Shown here in pieces: positions 35,895 through 48,500 of a stretch of 64,000 nt of DNA; position 1 is the first letter of the stretch; every line of letters begins with the position of its first letter. The position numbers were made by a program, and so were the translations under genes. Origin of the DNA: Diphasiastrum complanatum. Taxonomy: Eukaryota; Streptophyta; Lycopodiopsida; Lycopodiales; Lycopodiaceae. The notes below the pieces were generated by a model that was not told the DNA's origin, ran no database searches, and worked only from the letters and a program-made list of their open reading frames with translations. The stretch is taken from NCBI GenBank assembly GCA_029204225.1, contig CM055100.1:29092649-29156648 (forward strand), given 5' to 3'.

Positions 35895-36048
35895 AACTCA
35901 TGTGTCTTTCAAGAATTGTAATACACTCTTATGATATGGTATGGTCTCGGGAATCTGGAGAGTTGGGATTGGTGAATCATAACTCAGATTCTAGGGAATA
36001 ACTAATTCATAGGAGAGGATTGTGCTCATGGTAGATTACACCTGCTAT
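35895..36048 (-). repeat. Second arm of the ~150-bp inverted repeat
   Basis: Complement of 33716-33870. Confidence 0.8.
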
Positions 36049-37160
36049 TAAGGCATTTCAATAGTTGCTTTACATTCTTACATACATAAGCAAACTATAG
36101 TTACAGATTTACATCAAGTAGGTTTCTCAAAGGCTGAAAAACAGGGTACATGTTGCCCAATTTTTTGCAAAAACCCTGATTTGCAGGTTGCCTCATCCTA
36201 TAACTCAGAATAGGCTTTCATGTAACCCATACCATCCAAACGATGGCTTTACTGACTCACATTAGCCTGCAAAACTTGTTAGTTTGCCAAAAATACAGCA
36301 TAGTCCTGTAAATCACCATAAACCCGCCATGCAAATCTTGTAAGAAACCACCAACACTCATAGCCAGTGATTAGTCTTTTTTGTGCTTCTTTTCCTGCTT
36401 TTCCTCTGATTCAAGCCAAGACTTGCTCAATAAAAAACAAAAGACAGCCAACAAAACCGCCTAAATCACTATTTAACGAACAAAAAGTTGTAAAAACCAT
36501 CACTCACTCTAATTGATCCCGTTGCTAACGGAAAAGTGTCCCTAATGAAGTAAACGGCAACACTAGTGCATTGAAAACGAGAAATTTACTTCCTGAAAAC
36601 CAATATGAAGTGTCTAAAAATCGAACCGATTGTATACCCGGTAGTGCACTTACCACACAACCAATTACACTTCAAACAAGGAAATCCAAAGCAACACAAG
36701 GGAACCTGATGGTGGACAAACCAACCCAACCAAACCTAGATCAAACGGATCTAGCCCCCAAGCTATGGATCAATCACACAGAGAGGAATGAGGCATCATA
36801 CCAGCAGCATCCTGCCACCGGTCATGCTATCAAGCATACACTAGTGAGAGCCCAATAGCTATACTTATACCCTCCAAGGCCCATGCACCACTAGTAGTGC
36901 ACTGTGACACCTCATTGGACACCTCTGCAGCCTATTTGGGCCACGTCATCCAGTTCCCCAATGACTCACTGATAGACCCATACAAATCCACCATCAAGTG
37001 TTTAGGCCAAAAACCATTAATTATAACCATGCACACATAAGGGCCCCAAATCCCTTATAGTCACAATTAACTTACGGGTTGTCGGTCTACCGGTCTCTAG
37101 CATGGACACGCTACCCGAGACCAGTCATGGGCATGGCAACGTCGGTCTGTCAATATAGCA
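36049..37160. other. Unassigned DNA
   Basis: A 95-codon open frame (36571-36858) is rich in Thr, Asn and Gln and has no recognisable motif. Nothing else is supported. Confidence 0.3.
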
Positions 37161-37169
37161 AAAACGCGA

Positions 37170-37735
37170 AAAACTCGAAGGTGCCCTTTAGACTAAAGGT
37201 ATGCAAATCCTGAAGGTGCCCTTAGACTTAAGGTGTGTAAATCCCTAAGGCGCCTATAGACTGAAGGTAACGAAGAAGGCGAAAAAGGCGAAAAAGGCAA
37301 AGGTGCCTTAAGAATGGTTTCTAAGGCATTCTGGCCAGCCTTATACTGAAGGCAGCGAAGAAGCCGAAGGCGCCTTACACTGAAGGCAACGAAGAAGGCG
37401 AAGGTGCCTTAGACTAAAGGCAGCAAAAAGGCAAAGGTGCCTTAGACTAAAGGCAATGAAAAAGTCAAAAAAGCTGAAAAATGGTTTCTAGGGCATCCTG
37501 GCCATTTTGTCCGGAAATGGTTTCTAAGTCATTATGGCCAGTGTATGGCATTTTTCGCGAAGGCACAAAAAAGGCGAAGAAGGCGAAAAAGCAAAGGTGC
37601 CTTAAGAATGGTTTCTAAGGCATTCTGGCCACTTGGCCATTGTGTTGCATTTTTCAAGAAGGTGCAAAGAAGGCGAAGGAGGCAGAAAAAGCAAAAGGTG
37701 CCTTAAATCGTTTAAGGCATAGGAAAAAACTTAAA
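37170..37735 (+). repeat. Degenerate minisatellite of AAGGTGCCTTAGACTAAAGGC type
   Basis: Units of about 30-40 bp combine GGTGCCTTAGACTGAAGGCA with GAAGAAGGCGAAAAAGG. A longer phrase (GAATGGTTTCTAAGGCATTC followed by TGGCCA) recurs at 37311 and 37607 and, altered, near 37480 and 37525. Confidence 0.8.
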
Positions 37736-37799
37736 GGGGAAAATTGTGAAGGTCCAAAATCATGTTCTCGGCCTTCCGTTTTCAAGATGCTCATAAAAC

Positions 37800-38975
37800 T
37801 TGATGATTTTCTTTAAGGCTCAACATAAATCTAACACAACACTCACATCCAATGGATCCGACCCATCCCAACTAGAACAAATCTTATTGGGTGAAGCTAC
37901 TACTACGCAAGTGCCACCTACCAACACCACCACCCTTCGAAAGAGCAAGTGGGTGCAGGAGTTACTCAAGAGAATGCCCTCTTTCAAACTCTCTCCCCTG
38001 CCTAAGATACCCGAAGAGATCAGCTCACCACCTAGGGAAGCAGCATGAGATGATCAAGAGAAGTCCCAACCAACCTCCATGGCAACCACAACTGCTCAAG
38101 GGGCCTAAGAAGACCAAAGGACGGAAAGTATTATTGAAGATCAAGGGTGTAGATCACCGACACACACCTATACGACGTATCATGATGGATCTCCTCCTCC
38201 AGATGTCTATGATAAGCGTCCGGCACCAGAAATACTAGCCCAAGAGAACCAGCAATACCAAGCACAGCTACGGGCCCCCCATCAATAGGCATGCCAACTC
38301 CACTGATGTCTGACTTTGGAAAGCCACTAAAGAAGTTGATGTGCCAGCAGCTAGTGCTCTTTCACATGCACATGGGCTCCTCAAAGATCGGCTCCATCAC
38401 CACAAGTTGGCAACCAAGGAGAAAAAAGCTCAAGAGGCATCTGAGCAACAAATCCAGAGCTTGCATCAAATCCAAAGACGGATCAGGCACGAGCTACCAT
38501 GGCCAAAATGTAGTAGGAAATGGATGCCATTAGAACTAGCTTCAAATTTTATCAAGCCATGGTCCCTGCCCTGCAAGCATCTCGGGAACGGCCGAGGCAA
38601 AAAAAGAAGCGAACAGAGCGTCAAGCCAATACGGTGTTGGCCCAAGCAAACAATGATCCAGACCAGTGGCAGAAGAAGTGCCTAGATCACCAAGAAACTA
38701 TTTACTTCTATCTTGTAGTGCCTCCAATGTCGGACACCAATCCTGTCCCCATGGCCAAGTATAATGAAGTCATTGCAAAACTTCAAACGCATAAAAAGCT
38801 ACTACATGATTTCGCAGCCAAGCACATTTGTTGAGGTAATTGGCAAACTTGAGCAGTAGAATGACGAGTTGGAAAAGGAGTTGGATGACTTGTTAGTGGC
38901 CCAGGGACCTCCAGCCACCTCTCAAGACACCCAACCAACCACCACTAGCCAAGGGGCCCCATCTGAGCCTGCAAG
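37800..38975 (+). pseudogene. Degenerate coding DNA, unidentified (gag-like?)
   Basis: Successive + frames carry long helical, Gln/Lys-rich peptides: AQENQQYQAQLRAP near 38240, KLATKEKKAQEASEQQIQSL near 38410, and a 104-codon frame at 38520-38834 with FYQAMVPALQASRERPRQKK and KYNEVIAKLQTHKKLLHDFA. Frame changes separate them. Composition resembles the coiled-coil part of a retroelement gag, but I recognise no domain. Confidence 0.35.
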
Positions 38976-38978
38976 TAC

Positions 38979-39060
38979 TTGTTGCCTTAGCTTCACATTT
39001 TGGTTGGCCTTTACATAAGATGGATGTGAACTATGCTTTTCTAAATTGTGAGCTAGAAGA
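38979..39060 (+). pseudogene. Short copia reverse transcriptase fragment
   Basis: VALASHFGWPLHKMDVNYAF then LNCELEE matches the copia reverse transcriptase block (compare LASHFGWILCQMDVSNAFLN in the intact element at 13400-13460). About 27 residues only, joined directly to unrelated sequence on both sides. Confidence 0.75.
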
Positions 39061-40270
39061 AATAGGTGTTCATGGATCTATGTAGGGGTGAGTAGCCTCT
39101 CCGCCTGTCAAAAAGGGTTAGATCACATGGATAGATGTCTAACTTAGATTTAGTTGTTTACTCTAGAGCTAACACTACTTTACCCCTTCCTCATTCACAA
39201 TTGAGCAACTAGATATGCCCGAGGGTGAACCATCTAGCACAAGCTCTTCCCGCGCAACCCTCCAGCATGACACCACAACCAGCAAGGAAGAGCATCAAAC
39301 ATGTATTTAAGAAGCCCCAGACTCTAGAGGAGTAGGTCCAAGAATTCCAAGACAAATACTCGGATGAGCAAATTATATGTCTTTCCATGCTCTGCAACCG
39401 ACGTCAAGGGCAAATAAAAATAGGTAATCGAGCAGCTGGCACCTCAACCCACGCAACATTCTATTTAAGGACAACAAAAAGGCCCTAACGGAATACTTCT
39501 GTGTTCCTTGGTACCTACGCGTGGACCCCCGTTTTGTGACAATTCCATAACAAGATCCATGATCGGAGCAACAGGATGCCAGTGCACTTCCCAGCTGGCC
39601 CATTATTCTTAAATCCAAGGACAAGAAGAAACAAGCCAATTTTCAATACGCACTGAAGCAATTTTTCTAAAATATTGCTTTTCAATAGCTCCCATGCTAC
39701 GACAAGCAGCTCTCAACTGCAAGGAGCTCTCCTTCCCGTGTTCTCTTGAATTCCATTGGGACAGCTCTTTAGGTCCCTTGTGTTTCAATCCCAACACCCC
39801 TTTCTCTAGCATGAAAAGACGAGATCAACTAGCCCACATTTATTATCGAGCGGCAATGACATGTTTACAACATTCCAGCCGCATGGAAGAGTGGCAATGC
39901 ACCCAATGGTTGCATCGTAGTTGACATGTCTTCGACCCCCTCATAGACAACACCACCTTAAGGGCCTAGGCAATGGATGGCTATGGAAAGCTCATTCAAG
40001 AAACCTGCAAACAAACGATATAGTTGGAAGCTTCAACAAGAGCCCCTTATTGGTTAAAAAAAAAAACATCCAATAATTGCCATGGGACTGGCCACCGATT
40101 AGCAACGGGAGAGTGTGGAATTGGAGCAAAAGGCCAAGGTGCATTTCAATGGAGCTGGTTGATAAAACCAAAATGGAGGACAAGTACTACTTGCACCTAT
40201 CAGACTCGGTGTCAAATGTTGTCACCTCCTTGATTTCATCGCTTAAATATGGAATAAAATTTATATAGTT
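39061..40270. other. Degenerate repetitive DNA, no gene supported
   Basis: Short coding-like snippets on the + strand (for example DNKKALTEYFCVPWYLRVDP near 39470) are interrupted by stops every 30-60 codons. Probably the remains of the same element as 37.8-39.0 kb. Confidence 0.3.
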
Positions 40271-41372
40271 CTGATTTTTGTTGGTATACGACATGGACAA
40301 CACACTTAATAATCACAAATCATCAATGACAGGACATCTAATATCTCAGTTCAGATTCAAGTGAGGATTTTCTGTGTAAATTGTAATTGTTATCTATTAA
40401 AGTTCATTCCATTTCCTTATGCCACCAATTATAGAATTTGCCCTTTCACCTTAGGTGTCTTGGTAGGATGAAAAAATGCTTGTCACAAACCAAAACCGTA
40501 CCACTTTAATTGCTTTCTTTATCCATGGATTATAATAATTTACTTGGATTTGTCTAACGCTTTCGGTAGAGGTTGTGTGATGATCCCCAGGGTATAAAAA
40601 ATAGTCATATTGATTCATTTCTTATCCCGTCCAGGTTTATATTTCAAAGCCTAGCCCTGAGTCCATTTAAGCTTGAAACTTTCGTAGGGCACAGAGCTTC
40701 ATAAAAGTTTTAGCACAAAAAAGTTTTGCCTTGTAATATTCTTGTTACATAACACTGCAAAAGAAAATCTACTCACTTTCAATATCTTGCTTTACTTTGC
40801 AGCAAAATGTTGCATATTTGTCACCAAAACTTTGAGAGACTATCATGATATGATATTGAAGAATCCTTGAATTATCCAAATAATTTAGGATACAAAGTCT
40901 GCAACCTATCAAGCAAGCTTGTCAAAAATAATAAGGGTCTATGTATATCAACCCTTGTCCTACCAAAATTAACTTGATACCTGACTTAGTATAGCATCCC
41001 AATGGTTGCAAACACTTATAGAATATTGTACAGTGGCTGCTGCTGCTATTTAGAACACTGATTTCATGTGCTCCACACTTGGTGCGCTTTGATTGCACAC
41101 TCGGTAGACTCAAAAGCATCTTCCAAACCAATTTACAGTACCCATCAGAGAACTGACAGCTGCAGACCATTTTCTGCTTCCTGAATCCTAAGAGTAAAGC
41201 TCTTCTTTATACACTGTCACCTGACAGTGAAAATATACCTATCTCTCTAAAGTTCCAAGGGCAATCTGCCAAATTTCCAGCTGGAGCACTATAGTCCCCA
41301 GTGATCACACCATGAAGCCTATTGATCAGCTACAACATTTAATGATTCATTATCTTTGTATAAATGGTGCTG
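40271..41372 (-). other. 3' flank of the helicase gene
   Basis: Lies directly after the helicase stop codon on the minus strand and should contain its 3' untranslated region. No poly(A) signal can be assigned with confidence and no other gene is seen. Confidence 0.4.
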
Positions 41373-42530
41373 TTATTGTTCTGAACTGGGGAACATGTCA
41401 TGACATGTTGCTTCCAGCAATGAAATTATAACCTGAACAAGATAGCGCTCTGCATCGGAGTGTGCTCTTCCACTCACCCATCTTTCTAGAACCATATCAA
41501 AGGCTTGGCGAAGTTCCAGCAACAATAGACCTGCTCTTCGGTCAATATGAAACTTGAGCCAACCTTCAACTTCTAGAAGCATCCAGTCACCACTGATTGC
41601 AGCTCCAGAATCTGAAGAAATAGAGACATTCCAGCCTAACAGGACTAAAGCTAGTGGAGGAAGAAGGGTGCAACCACGAAGATAAATCTGACTGGTCTGG
41701 ACCTTCTCCTGATATATGAGATAATAGTGCTTATTTGGGTCTAAATGCTTCTCGTTCACAACAGATGTTGGATGGATAAATACTCGTCCATTTTGCACAC
41801 AAAATCCAAGGCGCCATCGGTAAGCATGCTGTGTGGCATTCTTCATGCCCTTTGATTCTCGGCACAGCTCTGACTTTGCAATGTTTGGATACAAGCCAGC
41901 AGTAAGGATGCATCGTGCCACATGTGTCCTTGCTTCAAGATCAGAAGTTACCCAGGTGTCAAAAACCCTTGCCTCAGTTATCGTTTTCTCAAACTGATAC
42001 CTCATTCCTGCAATCAGTTTCATTGTCATTGGAGCCAAGAAATGCCTCTCACAAAATGAATGTCCTTGACCAGCAAGATTTGCTTTTTTCCACTGTTCAA
42101 AAGCACTAACTAGGACTAGATGATCACTTGCATATGCACTATTTATTGCAAAGTTTTCTCGCATTTTATCCGCCTCGTCCCGCTTGGATATGGGCACAAC
42201 AAATGGATCTTTAAAACAAGCAGCAGCTGCAATTGTTAGTAACGGATCAAGGCATCCAAGCAATGTCCCATAAATGAGCATTTTCCCAAATCGAGGATGA
42301 ACAGCCAATTTGGCCAATGTCCTCCCTAATGGTGTCAAATTTTCATATTGGTCGATGGCACCAAGTTGCCGAAGTACCTTGACAGCAGCAAATACAGATG
42401 TTCCTTTTGGTGGCTGTAAGGCCTTAGAAAGAAACATTGCAATATCATTCATGCCAGTGTTGACAGCCATAGTGCCTTTTAGTTGGGACATGTTACTTCC
42501 AGGACTGGCCGCTTCTGCAACCTGGGAGGA
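41373..42530 (-). CDS. Helicase last exon: ratchet and OB-fold region, stop
   Basis: Begins [20 protein letters not shown] after the acceptor TTGGCAG and runs 385 codons to the stop. It includes [60 protein letters not shown] and the OB-type segment [20 protein letters not shown]. The downstream end is Leu-rich and helical. Confidence 0.95.
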   Translation of the reverse strand, partial: SSQVAEAASPGSNMSQLKGTMAVNTGMNDIAMFLSKALQPPKGTSVFAAVKVLRQLGAIDQYENLTPLGRTLAKLAVHPRFGKMLIYGTLLGCLDPLLTIAAAACFKDPFVVPISKRDEADKMRENFAINSAYASDHLVLVSAFEQWKKANLAGQGHSFCERHFLAPMTMKLIAGMRYQFEKTITEARVFDTWVTSDLEARTHVARCILTAGLYPNIAKSELCRESKGMKNATQHAYRWRLGFCVQNGRVFIHPTSVVNEKHLDPNKHYYLIYQEKVQTSQIYLRGCTLLPPLALVLLGWNVSISSDSGAAISGDWMLLEVEGWLKFHIDRRAGLLLLELRQAFDMVLERWVSGRAHSDAERYLVQVIISLLEATCHDMFPSSEQ

Positions 42531-45500
42531 CTGCCAATCACAAACAAAGTTATATTACAGCCCCCCCTCCCCCACATACACACACCTGGCATTATAATTA
42601 ATCCCACGTTACTACTAGCGAACTGTTCATTATTTCATAACCTTGGAGCTGCAACTTATAGCATACAATACTGACGAATACTTCATTGGTAGTGATCCCT
42701 CAATTTGTATCCAAGCCTACTCTAGTATGAGTGTAATTGAGGTTGTCAACTTGCACAAGTGAAAAATTCCTGAGAACTTTGAACTAACCACATTGGGTGC
42801 TGCAATAGCTTTGATCTGCAAGCACAACTCTTCAAGAGGTACACGCTGCATTTCAGGAATCTGATGCTCCAACATCCTTGCATGCACCTGTGACCTTCTT
42901 CAAAAATAATCAGCTTTTCCACCAAAAATTGGTGATAACCTTTACATGCACAAAATTTGAGCACTCTTCCTAACCTAGAGGCATTTCTCTTCAGCAGAAG
43001 AAACATTGTGTGCATAAAAACTTCAAGAATCTGCAAGAACCTATCAATTAAGTTTTCCAAGATTGTATTTCACTGACATGGATATATGTAGCACCAGTTG
43101 GAGTTTCAAATTTCGTGTATTACTGTTGTCAATGATATAGAAATTCTGACGTCTCTAAGAACTTGGTCTTCTGAGCACGGAGAGGAGAGTTATATGCATA
43201 TCCTGGGTAGCTACTTGGTCCTTGGGTCTCCATGTTATTATTAACATTTCGACTTCATGGTTTGTAGCCTTATGAACCCATCATTTATTTAGCCAAATTA
43301 TTTCTCACATTTATGTCTTGTGCAGCTATTATTGGGACCTAATTAAGAGTCACAGATCTCTAGCCTTAATTTAGGGCTCCAGAAAATATGAACAAGATGT
43401 GTTTGGAGATTAGACAGTTGCTTAGATCGGCTATCATATTCCTGTTTAAATTTGTCAGCTCTTTCACATTTGTTTCAGCTGGGATACAGTCATCCATCAT
43501 ATTCAGCTTAATCAGAATTCCTGTCACTATTTTTTAAAGTGTTATCAGGTTGTTTTGATCGTAACTTGTTATGTCTAGGATATTTTAAGGCATAAAAGAA
43601 ATGAACACCTCAGGCGATACAAAGCTTAATATCCAGGCTCAATGATTTTGTCCGATCATTCTCAAACCATTCAACTGATATCAACAAAAAACAACCAAAT
43701 GCTTGGATAAAAAATGCAAACTTCAAACTGCCAATGGAATCAAAAACAAATTTCTGCACCTACAACATTGCAAAGTACAAAAGTGCCAAAGTTCAACCCA
43801 TAGACACAAACAAATTCTCTTTTTAACAACAGAACAATCAATACGAACAAATATTTTGAGAAAAGCAAAACCCACATCTCTTGTGTACAGTCGAAAACAA
43901 AAACCAGCTTGAACACGTCCTGCTCGACCCTGCCGTTGACGAGCACTAGCCTGAGATGTCCACTGCAAGAACATTTTGTCACATGTCTCACATTGCATGT
44001 AAATCCGTCAAAGATATTGTACCCCCAAAAAAATAATCTCAAAACAATACTGCACTCAGTCAGACTGTTTTCCTGCTGAGTGGAATATGGATCAATACAT
44101 TAATTAGGTCATTGGTGTCCACCTTGCTTGGCCCCAGACCACTAAACTTGCATGCAATGATGCAAATAATAGAAGCCAATCAACTATCCCTCAAATTCTT
44201 GCTTCAAATGAAACTATGCATAAAAAGGTGAACAACAAATATAAGGAAAATGTGAACTTTATTGACTATTGAAAATTATTACTTTTTGAGATCCCACCAA
44301 AGCATTGTTAATCTGTGTAGTCACCTGAACTCTCATTGTCGTCATATTGCGTGATGGGTCAAACTGCCGATGCTTTATTTTTCCACAATCAACAACGTAC
44401 ACGACGTCATCAATTGTTACACTTGTCTCTGCAATATTTGTAGCTAACACAACCTGAAAATCAAAATCAAGGATTACAATCAAAGCTCAGCAGAGTAAAA
44501 CAAATTTAACCACAAAGTTTTACAATAGTGTCTCACCTTACGCATCCCACCAGGTGGATGAGTAAAAGCACCACGTTGTTCACCTGCTGAGAGTTGGGAA
44601 TGCAATGCCATGATGGCCATGCCCTTGCTTGCTGGCGTTTTAGATAGCCTATCCCTTAGCATTGCTATCATATCCCAGCCCTAATAGCATCATGCAACAT
44701 GCAAGATTAACACTGGGCATTGCAATGTTCACAGGTCGAAGTAAACAAGACTGTTGCAACAAGCATTGACCTGTCATAAGTTTCAATCACAAAACTCACA
44801 GGCAGAAAACATAAAATTGCTCCAGCACCCTTTGCAAAGTACTGTGCAATCCAGGATATAACAGCAGCTGCAAGCTCGAAATCAATATCCTCTTCATCTG
44901 AACATCCTAGCTTTCTCTGTCTTGTAGCTGGTGGAAAAAATTGTCCCATGAGCTGTGGTAAATCTTCCAAATAGTAAACTTGTACAGGATGAATCATTCC
45001 TGGAATGTTGACATGAGGGCAACCACCGAAATACCTAGAACCGGCTCAATCTCAGTACCAACAAAATGAGAGAATAACAAATGACAATCGTAAGTCCACC
45101 ACAATCTTGCCATCCTTTTCAATTTGTAATGGTGAATGTCTAAAATCAATCTTGAACCGTGAAAACATGCAAGATGATACAAGAAAATAATTTAATTACT
45201 TTTTTGTTTAACATAAGAAAGATTGCAACAAATATCAAAAAATTTACAATAATTGGACTATGATGACCACATATACTATGTTGGAAATTGCACATTATAG
45301 TAGCTTATAACTTTTCAAAACATCTGTGAGCGTAGTTTTGTCAAATATGTATAAATCATTTGCTCTCAAAATAATTGTATGTTATGATGAATCTTGTAGT
45401 TGGTTTCCTCTCCTACCTTCAAACCATAGTTGCAGCGAATCGCGATTCGCCAGCTTCGCGATTCGGGAAGCGCGATTCTGCAAATCGCAATTCGCTGCAG

Positions 45501-48500
45501 CGAATCGTGGACAGAATCGCAAAAAAAAAAAAAAAAAAAACCCGATTTTCGGCCTCCTCGCGCACAGAACCGCGCCAGTAGTGGAGGAGGCAAATTTTTT
45601 TTCTGAGAGCCGTGGGCGTCCAATCTTCGCAAGTGAATACTTGGCAGGCATCTACTCGACGATACGGAGTTGGTGTGCACGGTGCCGGGTGGGTCTGAGC
45701 TTCGTGGAGAGCGAAACGACCAAATTTCGATATTTGGTAAGTGTAGGCTTGATTTTTTGCAATTGTTGACATTGAGCTGTAGGCAACCAAATTGAGCGTA
45801 GTCTGGCTCTAGACCACCTTTCTTCACGCCCACAGTGATTTTTACAGCATCAGTTTCAGCCGTCACGACACGCCTAGCGAGATTTGAACACCACATTCCA
45901 AATGCTTGTGTATTTTGGCCATTTCCACAGAATGGCTTGTTGGAAACCGAGTGAGGTGATGTCTGAGCCTAGAATGCATTTCCACATGCTTGCACAGACT
46001 CCTATGACCTCCGTTCCGCCCGTCTACGTTTGTATCACAAATTTCAATTTTCATGCCCTGATTCCATACTTTTTAGGGTTTAGACGTGGACCATCGTGCA
46101 AACATCTGCTAGGGGCGCGGTTTAGGCCCACACTGCACTCCTTTATGCCTGCACGGACTCCGACGCTAACGTCAGTCGCCTGTTATCCCTCATACAGAAA
46201 TTATTCTATCCCATGCCCTAATCTCATGTTCTTCTTTGGCACTTGATATAATGTGTGAACTGGAATCGTTCTGATGTATGCTCTGGTATTTTGAGCTCTA
46301 TTTGAGCTCGGTAATGTTGTTCAATGCAATGTATTTTTTTAATTCACATGTATAGGCCCCTAGTGGACCCACGAGTCCCTACAAGTTAGTTTCATACTAA
46401 CTTGGGCCTAAAATATAAATGACCATGGTTACACAGATCTCAACCTTTTGGGTCATAGTAACCTATGGCTTCTACATCATTTACATTTATTATTCTAACA
46501 CCCTCCTTAAATGAAAATGACATGTAGAAATGACATGTATTCACTAAGTAAGAAAATCCGCATGTTGCTTTAAATTCAAAGCTTCACAAAGAGCTTTAAA
46601 TCGAACTCTAGGCAATGCCTTAGTGAACACATCTGCAATATTATCCTCCATGGGACAATATTCAAGCGTGATGTCGCCATTATGAAGCTTCTCCCGAACA
46701 AAGTGATAGTGGATCTCGATATGCTTTGTTCTTGCATGAAATACTAGATTTCGTGCAATGGCAATAGCACTTTGACTATCCGTAAATAGGAGAATAGCTG
46801 AGGGCTGGCCATGCTTCATATCGACAAGTAATTATCTCAGCCATATACAGGCTGCTTCTTGCTTAACCAAGAAACTGCAAAATTTCCAATGAAAAAGCAA
46901 TGACCGCTAGTAGAGCGTCTAGTGTCTTAATCTCCACCCCAATCCGAGTCACAAAAACCAGCCAAACATGCATCATCACCAGAAGGATAAAATAGACCAA
47001 GTGTTTTACTTCCTTGAAGATATTGATGGATCCTCTTCAATGCTTTCCAATGTGATGTCAACGGAGCATGCATGAATTGACTCATGAGAGAAACACTACA
47101 AGATATGTCCGGTCTTGAGCCATATAAGTAAATGAGACTCCAACCGCTTGACAATATAGTGTAGTATCAGATAGTTCACCACCACTTTGATTACTTAACT
47201 TCAGGCCCGTCTCAATTGGTGTAGCAACCGGCTTGCAATCTTCCATTTTGAAACGCTTCAAAATCTGCTTAATGTACCGCTGTTGGGTAATGAAGATTCC
47301 AGCCTTTCCTTGCAAAAACTCAAGACCAAGGTAGAAATGCAATTGGCCTAAATTTGATGTATCATAAACTGAAGCAAGATCAAATTTTAAGGCTGCAATA
47401 TATTTTTCATTACTACCTGTAATGATAATATCATCAACATATAGTCCAAAGTGTTCTGAAATTGGACTATGCTGTCCAAAGTTTTCAACAGGTCGTTCCT
47501 CTTCATAAATCTGCTCCTCCTGATGAATTATGGGCTGTTCGCTTGAAGAACCAGTGGGCTGTCCATTAGAGGATGATGGCAGTCCCTCCTCTTCAACATT
47601 AGATGGTGATACCAAATCATACCAAACTTCGTAAGGAGTCAAAATCTTCAAGGCTTTAGTTGGGCACCGATTACTAATTCCTCTCGGCAACACCATTTCG
47701 TTGCGGTGTGTAAGGTGTAGTAATTTGATGTAAGATGCCTTTGCTTTGAAGAAACGTGCCGAACGTACTTTTAATGTATTCCCCTCCTCGGTCGATACGT
47801 AGTATCTTCAAAGTATGCCCAAATTGATTTTCTATCATAGCTAGAAAATCAAGTATGCATCCTTCGCATACATGTCCTTCGGGATGCTCCATATTTGGAA
47901 TGCCTTCCACCATGTTGAATTTCTTCAACATATTCAAACTTCCAAAATTGAGGTGCCCGTACCTCGCATGCCATAGTTTAGCCAACTCCAATGCATGTGA
48001 ATTAGTAGCAACCAGACCAAAGGATGTCAAAGCTTTAGGTTCATAAATATCCAACAAAAACAAACCTCCTCGCAATGTTCCCGAAGCAACAATTAAAAGT
48101 GATCTCTTTGGGTCTTTTATAAGACATTTGTCTTCTTTAAATTCTACAATCAATCCTTGATTCATGATTGTTGAGACCGAAATGAGATTTTTCTTAATCT
48201 TAGGAACATAAAGTACATTTCGAATGTACTTTTCTTCTCCATTGGGAAGAATGAGGGGTATAGATCCAATGCCTTCAATTGGATAGGAGGTGTTGTCAAC
48301 ACCTTGAACCTTGCTTCCATCTTTGATTTTCATAAGCTTTGTGAAGACGTCTCTATGGTGAGTCATATGGCGTGTAGCTCCGCTATCAATCACCCAATCA
48401 ATGTAAGAAAAAACAGCAACCTGCAAAGCTGAAGTAGTGTTGTTTTCTGCTGAAAAACCAGCAAGTCGAGAAATGGTAGAAATCTCATTTTGATTAGAAA

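Noticed and set aside
45326-45896. Overlapping frames of 147 and 176 codons
   Set aside because: They cross the A19/T19 run and the CGAATCGCGATTCG palindromes, with no family resemblance; the repeat element explains them.
45884-46246. 120-codon + strand frame
   Set aside because: Lies in the repeat family shared with 63.2-63.7 kb; no domain, and the other copy does not preserve the frame.
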